Of a DNA stretch of 64,000 nt, positions 36,333 to 44,379 are shown piece by piece (the first letter of the stretch is position 1; every line of letters starts with the position of its first letter). Source of the DNA: CAIMUS01 sp046347625 (lineage in GTDB: Bacteria > Pseudomonadota > Gammaproteobacteria > Competibacterales > Competibacteraceae); the NCBI GenBank assembly GCA_046347625.1, contig JAXMFU010000002.1, forward strand, positions 62,001 to 126,000, read 5' to 3'. The position numbers and the translations under genes are program-made. The notes beneath the pieces are model-generated. The model searched no databases. It had not been told where the DNA came from and was given only the letters and a program-made list of their open reading frames with translations.

Positions 36333-38288
36333 CTAGCGACAGACATCCAACACCCGATAAACCACAATTTGTTCTTTTTTCCCCTTCAACGTCGCCAAGC
36401 CGACCGATTCGAGCCGAAACTGCTCGCCGAGGTAACGTCGCGTCGTCTCTCCGATCGAAATCCGGCAGACGCCGGCAGCTCCAACCTTATCCTCTTTTTG
36501 AAAAGCCTCCAGCCGCGAAGCGATATTGACGGTATCGCCGATGACGGTGTATTCCAGCCGCCGGCTGCTCCCCAGGCTGCCGGCTACCAGCGGACCGGTG
36601 TGAATACCTATACGCATGGCGATGGTCGGCAGTCCCTGTACCTGCCACTGTGCATTCAGCCGCTCGAGTTCGGCACCCATCGCCAGGGCACACCGAACCG
36701 CTTGGACAGCATCCTGCGCGATTTCGGTCTCGCCGGCCCGTGGTACCGGCACGCCGAAAAGCGCCATCACGGCATCGCCGATATATTTATTGACCACGCC
36801 GCCATGTGCGGTCACGACCTGGGTCATGGCGTCCAGATAGGTATTCAGCCATTCCAGCAAATCGGTCGGCGGCAAAGTCTCGGCAATCGTCGTAAATCCC
36901 TCGATGTCGGTAAACAGTACCGTGGCGCTCAGCCGCTGAGACCGCAGGCGCCCTCCTTCCAGCCATTGTGCCCGGGACTGCCAGATGGTGTCGGCCACCT
37001 CGGCGGACACATAGTTGGAGAATAACTGCATGGCTATCCGTTTCTCGGTGCGTTCATGGATCGAGACATAGGCGGCGGAAGATGCCGCTGTCAGCAGTCC
37101 ACCCAGCCAGGCCGATGCCAAGGGTAGCCACCAGCCGAACGATAAGGCGGCATAGGCAGTCACCGTCAGAACGGAGCCGGTCAGCAGCGTGTAGCCGACC
37201 AGCGATATCAGGCTAAGCTGCCGTAAACCCAGCCAGATTCCCACCAGGCACCAGCCGCCGAGCCAGAGCATTTCCTGCCATTCCGACAGGCTGCGGACAG
37301 GTGTCGCCCCGTCCAGGGCGAAGCGCAGTAACTGGCTGAGAATCGAAGCCTGCACTTCCACTCCATAGAGGAGTTGCGGGCTGGAGTGAGCGCAGTTCAA
37401 GGGCGTACAGAATTGATCGCGCAAGCTCACTGCCATACTGCCGAGCAGCACGATTTTATCCCGCAGCGCTTGTGGCGGTATCCGTCCGTCCAGCAGGTCC
37501 GCCAGCGTGTAGATCGGCAATCGTCCCGGCGCGTCTCGGTAATCCAACAAAAATTGATAGCCGCCGGCATCGGCGTTGACATAACCCCCGGTGTCGGACT
37601 CGAACGGCGGGATCGACGTCCGGCCCAGTCTGAGAAGCGCAACATCGTCGGAGTCCGGCTGCGGCGTAATGCCTTCCTGGCCGAGATAGCGCAAGGCGAC
37701 AGCGAGTGGGAACGAGGCATAAGTCTGCCGACCGTCATCCAGGAACAGCAGACCACGACGGACGACACCATCGCTGTCGACGGCAACATCACTAAAACCG
37801 CTGCGTTCGCTCCCTTGTAATACCGACGGCGGTGCAACGGGAGGGTCCGCCGCCCCGGCAAAACCGAATTTCATCACCCAAATAATGTTGGGTTGCCGGG
37901 CAAGCAGTTGCGTGAGCCGGTCCGTACCCGGTGGCACCGGGATATCACGGTATTTGTCCACCCCGATCACCCGGGGCTGCGCCTGCAGCAGGCGTTCCAG
38001 TGACTGCGCCAACAGATCGTCCGATAGGGGATGTCCGAACCGTTGCAGGTCGGCCTCGGTCTCGCCGATCAGTATGATCCGACTGTCCGGTGCGGCGACC
38101 GGACGAAGCCGCAGACAGAAATCATACACCGCCAGTTCCAACGGTTGCAGAACGCCCAGCCGCCACAGTGCAAGAACGCCGGCAAAGGCGACGGCTCCCA
38201 GTAGCAAACTGACGCCGGTGGGAGAGCACAACCTGCCGGTTAAATTCGATAATAAAGCCGGCATGGACCGGCGGTTCTTCAGGTTCAT
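36333..38288 (-). CDS. CHASE2-domain class III adenylate cyclase
   Basis: A membrane receptor cyclase of about 651 residues. After an N-terminal helix comes a CHASE2 sensor (LAVYDFCLRLRP, RVIGVDKYRDIPVPPG, IVLLGSMAVSLRD), then three membrane helices and a class III cyclase domain. The metal aspartates are in VLFTDIEGFTT and YIGDAVMALFG; RRLEYTVIGDTVNIASRLE contains the Asp and Asn-Arg pair that fit an adenylate rather than guanylate cyclase. Start is uncertain (ATG at 38288 or 38264, GTG at 38333). It could feed the Crp-family regulator in the window. Confidence 0.88.
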   Translation of the reverse strand: MNLKNRRSMPALLSNLTGRLCSPTGVSLLLGAVAFAGVLALWRLGVLQPLELAVYDFCLRLRPVAAPDSRIILIGETEADLQRFGHPLSDDLLAQSLERLLQAQPRVIGVDKYRDIPVPPGTDRLTQLLARQPNIIWVMKFGFAGAADPPVAPPSVLQGSERSGFSDVAVDSDGVVRRGLLFLDDGRQTYASFPLAVALRYLGQEGITPQPDSDDVALLRLGRTSIPPFESDTGGYVNADAGGYQFLLDYRDAPGRLPIYTLADLLDGRIPPQALRDKIVLLGSMAVSLRDQFCTPLNCAHSSPQLLYGVEVQASILSQLLRFALDGATPVRSLSEWQEMLWLGGWCLVGIWLGLRQLSLISLVGYTLLTGSVLTVTAYAALSFGWWLPLASAWLGGLLTAASSAAYVSIHERTEKRIAMQLFSNYVSAEVADTIWQSRAQWLEGGRLRSQRLSATVLFTDIEGFTTIAETLPPTDLLEWLNTYLDAMTQVVTAHGGVVNKYIGDAVMALFGVPVPRAGETEIAQDAVQAVRCALAMGAELERLNAQWQVQGLPTIAMRIGIHTGPLVAGSLGSSRRLEYTVIGDTVNIASRLEAFQKEDKVGAAGVCRISIGETTRRYLGEQFRLESVGLATLKGKKEQIVVYRVLDVCR

Positions 38289-38492
38289 CGGGTAAGCGGT
38301 GGGACCGGGTGCTTTGCCGGTTTTTATGGGCACCAGCTTAGTCCACTGTCATCAAAAGGTATAGGGTACCTGTAGGCCGAAAGTGACGGAATTGTTGCCA
38401 TTCAGGCTGAAGCTGATGGCATGTCGGTGTCGTGCTGTCCTCGAAGAGGCTGGCAACCATCTTGCTCCAAGGCGCTCCGGGCGGAGCACTTG

Positions 38493-38867
38493 TCATATAC
38501 AGCGGGCGGCCTGTTCACGGGTGTAAAACAGGCTGTCGCGAACGAAACCGGCGATGACGGAAGCTTTAACGGCGGTGCATTTACCGGACGCATCACGGCT
38601 TAATGCCAGTTCCGACGGCAATCCTTCAATAAGGTGCATGGGTGCAGGCCGGCCGTCAGCAAAGCGGGCGAGATAGATAATGCCGGTCGCTGTATCCAGA
38701 AAAGCCGGCAGAAAACCCTGGGAACGGTTATTCATGCTCACGCCACCGGTACCTTGAAAGGCGAGGTTTTGTTGATGGAGCGCTTTATTGCTTAAAGGCC
38801 GGACTTCGAATCCGCTGTGATAAGCGGCTTGCCGATGCTCGGTATTTACAGACGACTGGCTGTTCAT
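38493..38867 (-). CDS. hypothetical protein, full-length copy of a duplicated gene
   Basis: A 124-residue cytoplasmic protein with no motif I recognise (HSGFEVRPLSNKALHQQNL, FLDTATGIIYLARFADGRPA, SVIAGFVRDSLFYTREQAA). GGAGATATGAATC precedes the ATG. A near-identical but truncated copy is at 41466-41723. The 5' region carries a Crp-type operator and -10 hexamer (38928-38970), which is also duplicated. Sequence identity at protein level suggests a recent event. Confidence 0.65.
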   Translation of the reverse strand: MNSQSSVNTEHRQAAYHSGFEVRPLSNKALHQQNLAFQGTGGVSMNNRSQGFLPAFLDTATGIIYLARFADGRPAPMHLIEGLPSELALSRDASGKCTAVKASVIAGFVRDSLFYTREQAARCI

Positions 38868-38927
38868 GATTCATATCTCCGCGTTTTTTATGCCATGACC
38901 TGTCGGTATCTGCCTTGAGTCGAGTTC

Positions 38928-38970
38928 AGGATAAGCAGCTTTTCCAACCGGAACTATGAACCTGTTCACA
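38928..38970 (-). promoter_or_regulatory. Crp-type class II promoter A
   Basis: On the minus strand: TGTGAACAGGTTCATA (38970-38955), 21 bases, then TATCCT as -10 (38933-38928). The operator is one base off TGTGA-N6-TCACA. With a start at 38921 the operator centre is at -41.5. It points at the hypothetical gene starting at 38867. Confidence 0.6.
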
Positions 38971-39050
38971 CTTCCGTGTTTTTTTCCGGCAGGTCGGTTT
39001 CAAGCGGAATCGATTGCAGAATTTGAAGGCATGAACGATGGAGACTGTAA

Positions 39051-39086
39051 ACTGTGTCACAAAACTGTGTCACAAAACTGTGTCAC
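39051..39086. repeat. three tandem ACTGTGTCACAAA units
   Basis: Copies at 39051, 39064 and 39077, period 13 bp, the last ending TCACAG. Each contains TGTGTCACA, a compact dyad with Crp-like half-sites. It lies ~115 bp upstream of the AAA-ATPase gene. The stretch 38868-39199 otherwise holds promoter A and no gene; an ORF across it from 38956 has no family resemblance. Confidence 0.75.
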
Positions 39087-39199
39087 AGCAAACCTGCCAA
39101 CCGTGGCTCTTGACAAGTTGTCAAGAAAGAAGAACGAGAGACAGCGCGCTGAACCTCAAGATGGTTGGAAATTCACCATCAAATGGTTAATATTCAACC

Positions 39200-40444
39200 A
39201 TGTTTCGGCGAAATATCGAAGACAACCTACGAACCGCCTTGACGGATACGCCAGTCGTGCTGCTCAACGGCGCGCGTCAAGTAGGCAAAAGCACGCTGGC
39301 AAAGAGGCTGGTGGATGCCACGGGTGGCTACTATCTCACGTTGGATGACGCCACTGTCCTCGCGGCGGCGACTTCCGATCCGGCCGGCTTCGTGCAGGGA
39401 TTGGAGGGCATGGGGGTCCTCGATGAGGTCCAGAAAGCACCGGCCTTGTTCGCCGCGATAAAAGCGCAGGTGGATAGAAATCGCCGCCCTGGACGTTTCT
39501 TGCTGACGGGTTCCACCAATGTTCTGTTTCTGCCCACCCTGGCGGAGTCACTGGCTGGACGGATGGAACTCATCACCTTGATGCCGCTTTCTCAGGGTGA
39601 ACGGCTGAACCGGCGGGAAATCTTTGTTACGGCGGTATTCCAAGAGCCGCTTCCCGTATTGGTCGATGCTGTTCAGGACGATGTCGATTTACTGACAAAG
39701 CTCACGACCGGTGGTTTTCCCGAGGTGATCTTCCGCTCGACCGAACAACGCCGGCAAGCCTGGTTTGCCGCCTATGTGACCGCCATCCTGCAACGCGATG
39801 TACGGGACCTCGCCAATATCACGGGTTTGACTGAAATGCCGCGCCTGCTGACCTTGCTGGCCACCCGTACCGGCGCGCTGCTGAACATGGCGGAGTTAGG
39901 GCGCGCCTCGGGCATCCCCCATACCACGTTGAACCGCTATCTGAGCTTGCTGGAAACCACGTTTTTGTTGCAGCCGCTGCCGGCCTGGTCGGCCAATTTA
40001 GGAAAACGTCTGCTCAAATCCCGCAAGATTTATCTTCTTGACAGTGGCATGACGACTTATTTGACGGGACAGAACCGCGAGCGACTCACGACCGACAATC
40101 CCTTGCTGGGACAGCTGCTGGAAACGTTCGTGGTTGCAGAACTACGCAAGCAGTTAACCTGGGCGGATGAGGCGGTTACCCTGTTTCATTTCAGGACGAC
40201 AACCGGCGGCGAAGTCGATATCGTTATGGAAGATGCCCAAGGCAGGCTGGTCGGGATCGAGATTAAAGCGGCTGCCACGGTGAATCCGAAAGATTTTTCC
40301 GGCTTGAAGACCTTGGCGGAAATGGTCGGCGCCCGCTTCGTCCGCGGTATCGTACTCTACCGGGGAGAACAGCCTATTCCTTTTGGAGAGCGCTATCATG
40401 CCCTGCCGGTAAGCGCGCTGTGGCGTTACGTACAGCCGGCGTAG
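39200..40444 (+). CDS. AAA_14 / DUF4143 ATPase
   Basis: A 414-residue STAND-like ATPase. Walker A is LLNGARQVGKSTLAKRL (~residue 22), Walker B GMGVLDEVQKAP, sensor FLLTGSTN. From ~200 the DUF4143 part begins (ILQRDVRDLANITGLTE, LLTLLATRTGALLN) including a winged-helix-like segment and the nuclease-like end FHFRTTTGGEVDIVME / GIEIKAAATVNPKDF (PD-(D/E)xK pattern). Such genes are numerous in bacteria with many mobile elements. Its function is unknown. It is bracketed by two copies of a duplicated segment. Confidence 0.9.
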   Translation: MFRRNIEDNLRTALTDTPVVLLNGARQVGKSTLAKRLVDATGGYYLTLDDATVLAAATSDPAGFVQGLEGMGVLDEVQKAPALFAAIKAQVDRNRRPGRFLLTGSTNVLFLPTLAESLAGRMELITLMPLSQGERLNRREIFVTAVFQEPLPVLVDAVQDDVDLLTKLTTGGFPEVIFRSTEQRRQAWFAAYVTAILQRDVRDLANITGLTEMPRLLTLLATRTGALLNMAELGRASGIPHTTLNRYLSLLETTFLLQPLPAWSANLGKRLLKSRKIYLLDSGMTTYLTGQNRERLTTDNPLLGQLLETFVVAELRKQLTWADEAVTLFHFRTTTGGEVDIVMEDAQGRLVGIEIKAAATVNPKDFSGLKTLAEMVGARFVRGIVLYRGEQPIPFGERYHALPVSALWRYVQPA

Positions 40445-40490
40445 CCTGGGTGGAGCGGGACTGGCGGAGCGTGATCCAGGTTCCTATTAC
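40442..40490. repeat. CCTGGAT...ATCCAGG dispersed repeat, copy 2
   Basis: GTAGCCTGGGTGGAGCGGGA followed by CTGGCGGAGCGTGATCCAGG, a relative of 17286-17335 in opposite orientation. It occupies the spot where the start of the Rpn nuclease gene should be. Confidence 0.7.
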
Positions 40491-40522
40491 CGCCGGCTAT
40501 TGCCAGTCGGCTGGCGCCGGGA

Positions 40523-41416
40523 TCGCTGCGACTGCGGAAAGACTCTTTCGTCGATGACGCGCTGCGGGAACATCTCTCGGACCTGCTCTATCAGGTGCGC
40601 TTGCAGGGCGGCGGTCAGGCGTTGGTCTATGTCCTGCTGGAGCACAAGAGCTATCCTGATCCCTGGCTGGAGTGGCAGCTACTGAGCTACCTGGTGGAAA
40701 TCTGGCGGCAGGAACGGCAGCGGAAAAAGCGGCGCTTGACACCGGTGATTCCGCTGGTGCTGTACCATGGTCGGCGACGCTGGCGGGTCGTGCCCTTGCG
40801 CCAGTTGTTCGAGGCGACTGTCGGGTTGGAGGCTTACCTTCCGGTAGTCCACTATGAACTCTGTGATGTAGGGCGGCTGGCGGACGAAGAGTTACAGGGA
40901 ATCGTCTTATTGCGGTTAGCGTTATTGCTGCTGAAATACGTGTTTCGCCCGGAATTGAACGAGCGTCTGGAAGAATTGCTGGGGTTGTTGAGCGAGTTGA
41001 GTGATCAGCGCGACGGCCTGGCGTTTTTAAAGACCGTCCTGACCTATCTGGCGGCGGGCGCCGAGCGGCTGGATGAGGGGATGGTCAAACAGGCGGTACA
41101 GAAAGTATTTACCGACAGCGAGGGTGTAACGATGGCGACCTTAGCAGAAAAGTGGATGGAACAGGGCTTCCAAAGGGGTGTCCAGCAAGGTATCCAGCAA
41201 GGTATGGAACGCGCCCAGGAGGCCACGATACGCGAGAGCGTGATCGAAGTGCTGGAGACTCGTTTTGGCCTCTTGCCGGCTCAGTTACGCCGGCAGTTGG
41301 AAGAAATACACGAGGTGACGCGCTTGAAGCAACTGCACAAAGCGGCGATTCAGACGCCTGCTTTAGAGGGTTTCCTCAAGCAATCGCCGAGTGAGGATAG
41401 CTCGGTAGGCCGATAG
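40523..41416 (+). pseudogene. Rpn-family recombination-promoting nuclease, N-terminally truncated
   Basis: The frame reads SLRLRKDSFVDDALREHLSD and continues to the stop at 41416, about 297 residues. The PD-(D/E)xK nuclease signature LLEHKS follows LSDLLYQV as in RpnA-type proteins; the C-terminal half ends in GVQQGIQQGMERAQEATIRE, typical of the family. The first ~40 residues, with the start codon, are missing and replaced by a dispersed repeat, although an internal GTG at 40595 might allow a shorter product. Probably inactivated. Confidence 0.75.
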
Positions 41417-41465
41417 GTCGGACACGTCGGGGCACGGGGTCAGGTTTTGCAATCGCGCAGGTACA

Positions 41466-41723
41466 TCATTGCAAGGCCTGATCCCATGCCCATGTGGGTG
41501 CAGGCCGGCCGTCAGCAAAGCAGGCCAGATAGATAATGCCGGTCGCCGTATCCAGAAAAGCCGGCAGAAAACCCTGGGAACGGTTATTCATGCTCACGCC
41601 ACCGGTACCTTGAAAGGCGAGGTTTTGTTGATGGAGCGTCTTATTGCTTAAAGGCCGGACTTCGAATCCGCTGTGATAAGCGGCTTGCCGATGCTCGGTA
41701 TTTACAGACGATTGGCTGTTCAT
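41466..41723 (-). pseudogene. truncated second copy of the 38493-38867 gene
   Basis: Residues 1-76 match the full copy almost exactly (differences include NKALH/NKTLH and YLARF/YLACF); it then breaks off after ADGRPAP into nine unrelated residues. The homologous DNA spans about 41495-41831, matching 38639-38975, and includes the promoter. Confidence 0.8.
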
Positions 41724-41783
41724 GATTCATATCTCCGCGTTTTTTATGCCATGACCTGTCGGCATTTGCCTTGAGTCGAGTTC

Positions 41784-41826
41784 AGGATAAGCACATTTCC
41801 CAACCGAAACTATGAACCGGTTCACA
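41784..41826 (-). promoter_or_regulatory. Crp-type class II promoter B
   Basis: TGTGAACCGGTTCATA on the minus strand (41826-41811), 21 bases, TATCCT (41789-41784). It is part of the segment shared with promoter A and drives the truncated copy. Just downstream on the plus strand (~41856-41905) is the third CCTGGAT...ATCCAGG repeat. Confidence 0.55.
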
Positions 41827-42017
41827 CCGTCTTGATTTTTTCTCCAACAGTTCCAATAGCCTGGATAGAGCGGATCTGGCGGAGTGCAATCCAGGTTCTC
41901 CCCTCGAGTCCTGGCTTTCGGCTGCCTGCCTGGATCCGGACTAGGCCGACTTGACAACTTGTCAAGAAGACTGTTACATAACTATAACGTAATGCATTCC
42001 TGTGAGAGATATGCCGT

Positions 42018-42257
42018 ATGAAAATGATGACGATCGGGGAACTGAAAATGCATTTCTCTGAAGTGCTGGAACAGGTCAAACACGGTGAGACTGTTGTGGT
42101 TTGTTATGGCAAACAGAAACATAAGGTGGCGGCGATAATCCCTTATGAGCAGCTTACCCCGGCTTCGGAGCGTCCTCTGGGCTTATTACAAGAGAAAGCT
42201 TCCTTCATTCTGTACGATGACTTTGCCATCAGTGACGATGAGCTACTTGGCGCATGA
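42018..42257 (+). CDS. Phd/YefM-family antitoxin
   Basis: A 79-residue antitoxin. The N-terminal DNA-binding part MKMMTIGELKMHFSEVLEQV and GETVVVCYGKQKHKVAAIIP fit the Phd/YefM fold; the C-terminal LLQEKASFILYDDFAISDDE is the acidic toxin-binding tail. The toxin gene overlaps its stop by four bases but is truncated, so this is an orphan antitoxin, possibly still a repressor. Confidence 0.85.
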   Translation: MKMMTIGELKMHFSEVLEQVKHGETVVVCYGKQKHKVAAIIPYEQLTPASERPLGLLQEKASFILYDDFAISDDELLGA

Positions 42258-42352
42258 ACTATCTGCTCGATACCCATACCTTTTTATGGGCGATATTTAC
42301 GACCGATAAGCTGAGTCCAATCGCTCAGACAATTATCAGGGATCCTGTTTGA
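42254..42352 (+). pseudogene. PIN-domain toxin (VapC type), truncated
   Basis: Starts at the ATGA overlap with the antitoxin and reads MNYLLDTHTFLWAIFTTDKL, with the first PIN aspartate in LLDTHTFLW, then ends after 32 residues at a TGA where ~95 more residues are expected. No continuation is seen downstream. Confidence 0.8.
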
Positions 42353-42435
42353 AGCTAAAATACCTTGCCAGACCTACCTGGACCTCATGTATAATACACT
42401 GATTACACTGAAATTTTTAGAGAGCGGGAATTGCT

Positions 42436-42714
42436 GTCAAAGCGCCCGATGTCGTTTGGATTTCCGATGAGTTATTAGCTCAAGTCAGAGAGCAAACGGC
42501 TAGTCCCATAGCACCGGAAATCTGCATTAAGGTCATGTCGCCCGGCAATACCAAGCAACAGCAGTTATATAAAAAAGATCTGTATTTACAGGCGGGTGCT
42601 AAGGAGGTTTGGATTTGTAATGAGAAAGGCGATATCGAGTTTTATGAACACAGCGGGCTATTGCCAAGTTCGGTTCTTGCTCCACGGTTCCCCAATCGAA
42701 TAGAGCCTGATTGA
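42436..42714 (+). pseudogene. Uma2-family endonuclease, C-terminal remnant
   Basis: The frame, without a start codon, reads VKAPDVVWISDELLAQV, then APEICIKVMSPGN (PD-(D/E)xK region; usually EICIEV), LYLQAGAKEVWICNEKGDIEF and ends at 42712. It corresponds to the last ~92 residues of ~190. The N-terminal half is lost, so the gene is dead. Confidence 0.75.
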
Positions 42715-42752
42715 GTACAAATCAAATCACCGGATAGTTTTGTAGCGAATTG

Positions 42753-42781
42753 GTGGGCAGACAAGCTGCCCACCCTACGAC
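42753..42781. repeat. GGTGGGCAG..CTGCCCACCC dispersed repeat, copy 1
   Basis: GGTGGGCAGACAAGCTGCCC, continuing ACCCTACGAC, a hairpin with a 9-bp stem. The same motif is tandemly repeated at 54002-54150. Confidence 0.75.
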
Positions 42782-42784
42782 TGA

Positions 42785-43441
42785 CTACTGACCGCTACTC
42801 TGACGGCAGACTTTAAACTTAATGCTAAAGGAGGTTGTCCCGGTAGATGGGTTTATAACTCCTTTTGCGCGAGTATCTCGACTCTTGAAACCGGTAAAGG
42901 CTTTGGTGCCGCCAACGACATTTAAGGTTTCTACGATGGGTATATTTCCTTTCTCGTCAGGTACTCCGACAATCTGCGCAAAATCGTCATCGGTGAGAAA
43001 GGTGCCGAGTGCTTTGGTGCTAAACGACGGAAACAAGATTATTTCGTGTGTGAGTGTCGAGGCCCCTGTGTCTTGGTTAAAACTCTTCACTTGCCCATGA
43101 CAAGATATCGCGACGGGGATCAGGATTTTTTCTTCATCGATCTTAAGCAAGACGCTGAATATCGAAAATTTTTTTGTAGCAAATAACTGCCCCACTTGTT
43201 CCTGTCCTGCCTGTGAGGTGCCAAAATGCGGATCCTCAGAGACAGAATAAACAAGGTTCTTTTCGTTTGCAGCGGCATCATACACAGATCCCATTAGTTC
43301 TACACACTGGGCTGTGCTGATTTTCTCCACAAGCTTTGAATAGGCATCCTGCGCAAAGTCAGACGCCGTTACTGGTTGCGCCACAGCGGATAAACCGCAG
43401 AAAGTGAGAGCTATCACTAGAGATAAAGAATGATTTTTCAT
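42785..43441 (-). CDS. secreted protein of unknown function
   Basis: A 218-residue protein with a signal peptide (MKNHSLSLVIALTFCGLSAV, cleavage probably after AVA or VTA). The mature part has three cysteines (TAQCVEL, ISCHGQ, FKVCRQ) and begins with an alpha-helical segment. No family recognised. The ATG at 43441 has GGAG eight bases upstream. It is 22 bp downstream of another small secreted protein with the same first four residues, forming an operon. Confidence 0.75.
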   Translation of the reverse strand: MKNHSLSLVIALTFCGLSAVAQPVTASDFAQDAYSKLVEKISTAQCVELMGSVYDAAANEKNLVYSVSEDPHFGTSQAGQEQVGQLFATKKFSIFSVLLKIDEEKILIPVAISCHGQVKSFNQDTGASTLTHEIILFPSFSTKALGTFLTDDDFAQIVGVPDEKGNIPIVETLNVVGGTKAFTGFKSRDTRAKGVINPSTGTTSFSIKFKVCRQSSGQ

Positions 43442-43463
43442 ATACAAAACTCCATGCATTTGT

Positions 43464-43841
43464 TTAGAAATTTGGCATCCGGGACAATCCGTCTGCCGAA
43501 TGTATCCCGTTATCAGGAAGGCCATTATTCTCTGATATGACCTGTGTATATTGATCTACACGTTCTGCAATAACCTGTCCAGATTTTATCAGTCTCAGTC
43601 TAACGCCGTTCTGGCGGTAATTAGTCATTGACTGGCTATGTGCTGTATAGGTTATTTTCAAGCCGAAGTTTTTCAAACTTGTGCTAAGAGACTGACCGAC
43701 GACAAGCGAATATGTTTTAGTACTTCCTCCAAGCGTCTGTTCTTGAACATCCAAGTCGGTTTTTATTTGACCAGTAAGACTAGTGCCACTGGCTATGAGT
43801 ACCGAACCCGGAATGATAGAGAATAGGAAATGGTTTTTCAT
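43464..43841 (-). CDS. small secreted protein
   Basis: A 125-residue protein; MKNHFLFSIIPGSVLIASGT is a likely signal peptide. The mature part is beta-rich with many Ser/Thr/Gln (TLGGSTKTYSLVVGQSLS, LRLIKSGQVIAERV). No domain recognised. GAGGTAACGAAG precedes the ATG at 43841. A Crp-type promoter at 44095-44137 points at this gene, so it and its neighbour may be co-regulated with the adhesin operon that runs the other way. Confidence 0.7.
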   Translation of the reverse strand: MKNHFLFSIIPGSVLIASGTSLTGQIKTDLDVQEQTLGGSTKTYSLVVGQSLSTSLKNFGLKITYTAHSQSMTNYRQNGVRLRLIKSGQVIAERVDQYTQVISENNGLPDNGIHSADGLSRMPNF

Positions 43842-44094
43842 CTTCGTTACCTCTAGAGAACGAGATTTACAGTAAGGGTTTTTAAGTAATAATATTGCAT
43901 AAACCAACAAACTTTTAAGCCGGATTATAGGTACAGGTATACCCCCTTTCACTGCCTGAAGCGTTTGAACCGGTTAAGAATTAACCGCTTGCTGACTCTA
44001 GCAGAAGATGATCAACAGGTTTCACGCTATGAACCAGTTCACACTGCCCTGCTTTTTATCCGTAACCCGTTGGCATCTGCTTTGAATCGAGTTC

Positions 44095-44137
44095 AGAATA
44101 AGTACTTTTTTCCACTAGAACTATGAACCAGTTCACA
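44095..44137 (-). promoter_or_regulatory. Crp-type class II promoter D
   Basis: Minus strand: TGTGAACTGGTTCATA (44137-44122), 21 bases, TATTCT (44100-44095); predicted start 44088, centre at -41.5. Another operator-like TATGAACCAGTTCACA lies at 44028-44043 without a matching -10. The segment is related to promoters A and B. The region 43842-44379 contains no gene. Confidence 0.55.
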
Positions 44138-44220
44138 CCTCCTTGATTTTTTGTCCTTATCGCCTTGGCTTGTTAACTTCATGGTGGAGGCAGGGCCAAT
44201 AATTTTTGTTGACATGGCGC

Positions 44221-44263
44221 TGTGAACTGCTTCACAGTATTCCCAATTTTTTATTGCTATGTT
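44221..44263 (+). promoter_or_regulatory. Crp-type class II promoter E of the TPR-TpsA operon
   Basis: TGTGAACTGCTTCACA is a perfect TGTGA-N6-TCACA palindrome. Twenty-one bases later comes TGCTATGTT, an extended -10 (hexamer 44258-44263). The start would be 44270 and the operator centre -41.5, the class II arrangement. The spacer sequence differs from promoters A, B and D, so this match is independent of their duplication. Confidence 0.7.
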
Positions 44264-44379
44264 TTCGTTGTCGCCGGCTGCAATAGAGCTTTTCCGGATC
44301 AACGCACGTAACCCTGACTTAAGGAGGCGCACCTGCGGCTATCGCTTGAACCCTACAGTCGCTGGCGCGGATAACAATC

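Noticed and set aside
38956..39348. Plus-strand 130-codon frame starting in promoter A
   Set aside because: The same ATGAACC start occurs in all copies of the palindrome and the frames end differently; no similarity to a protein family, and it runs into the ATPase gene in another frame.
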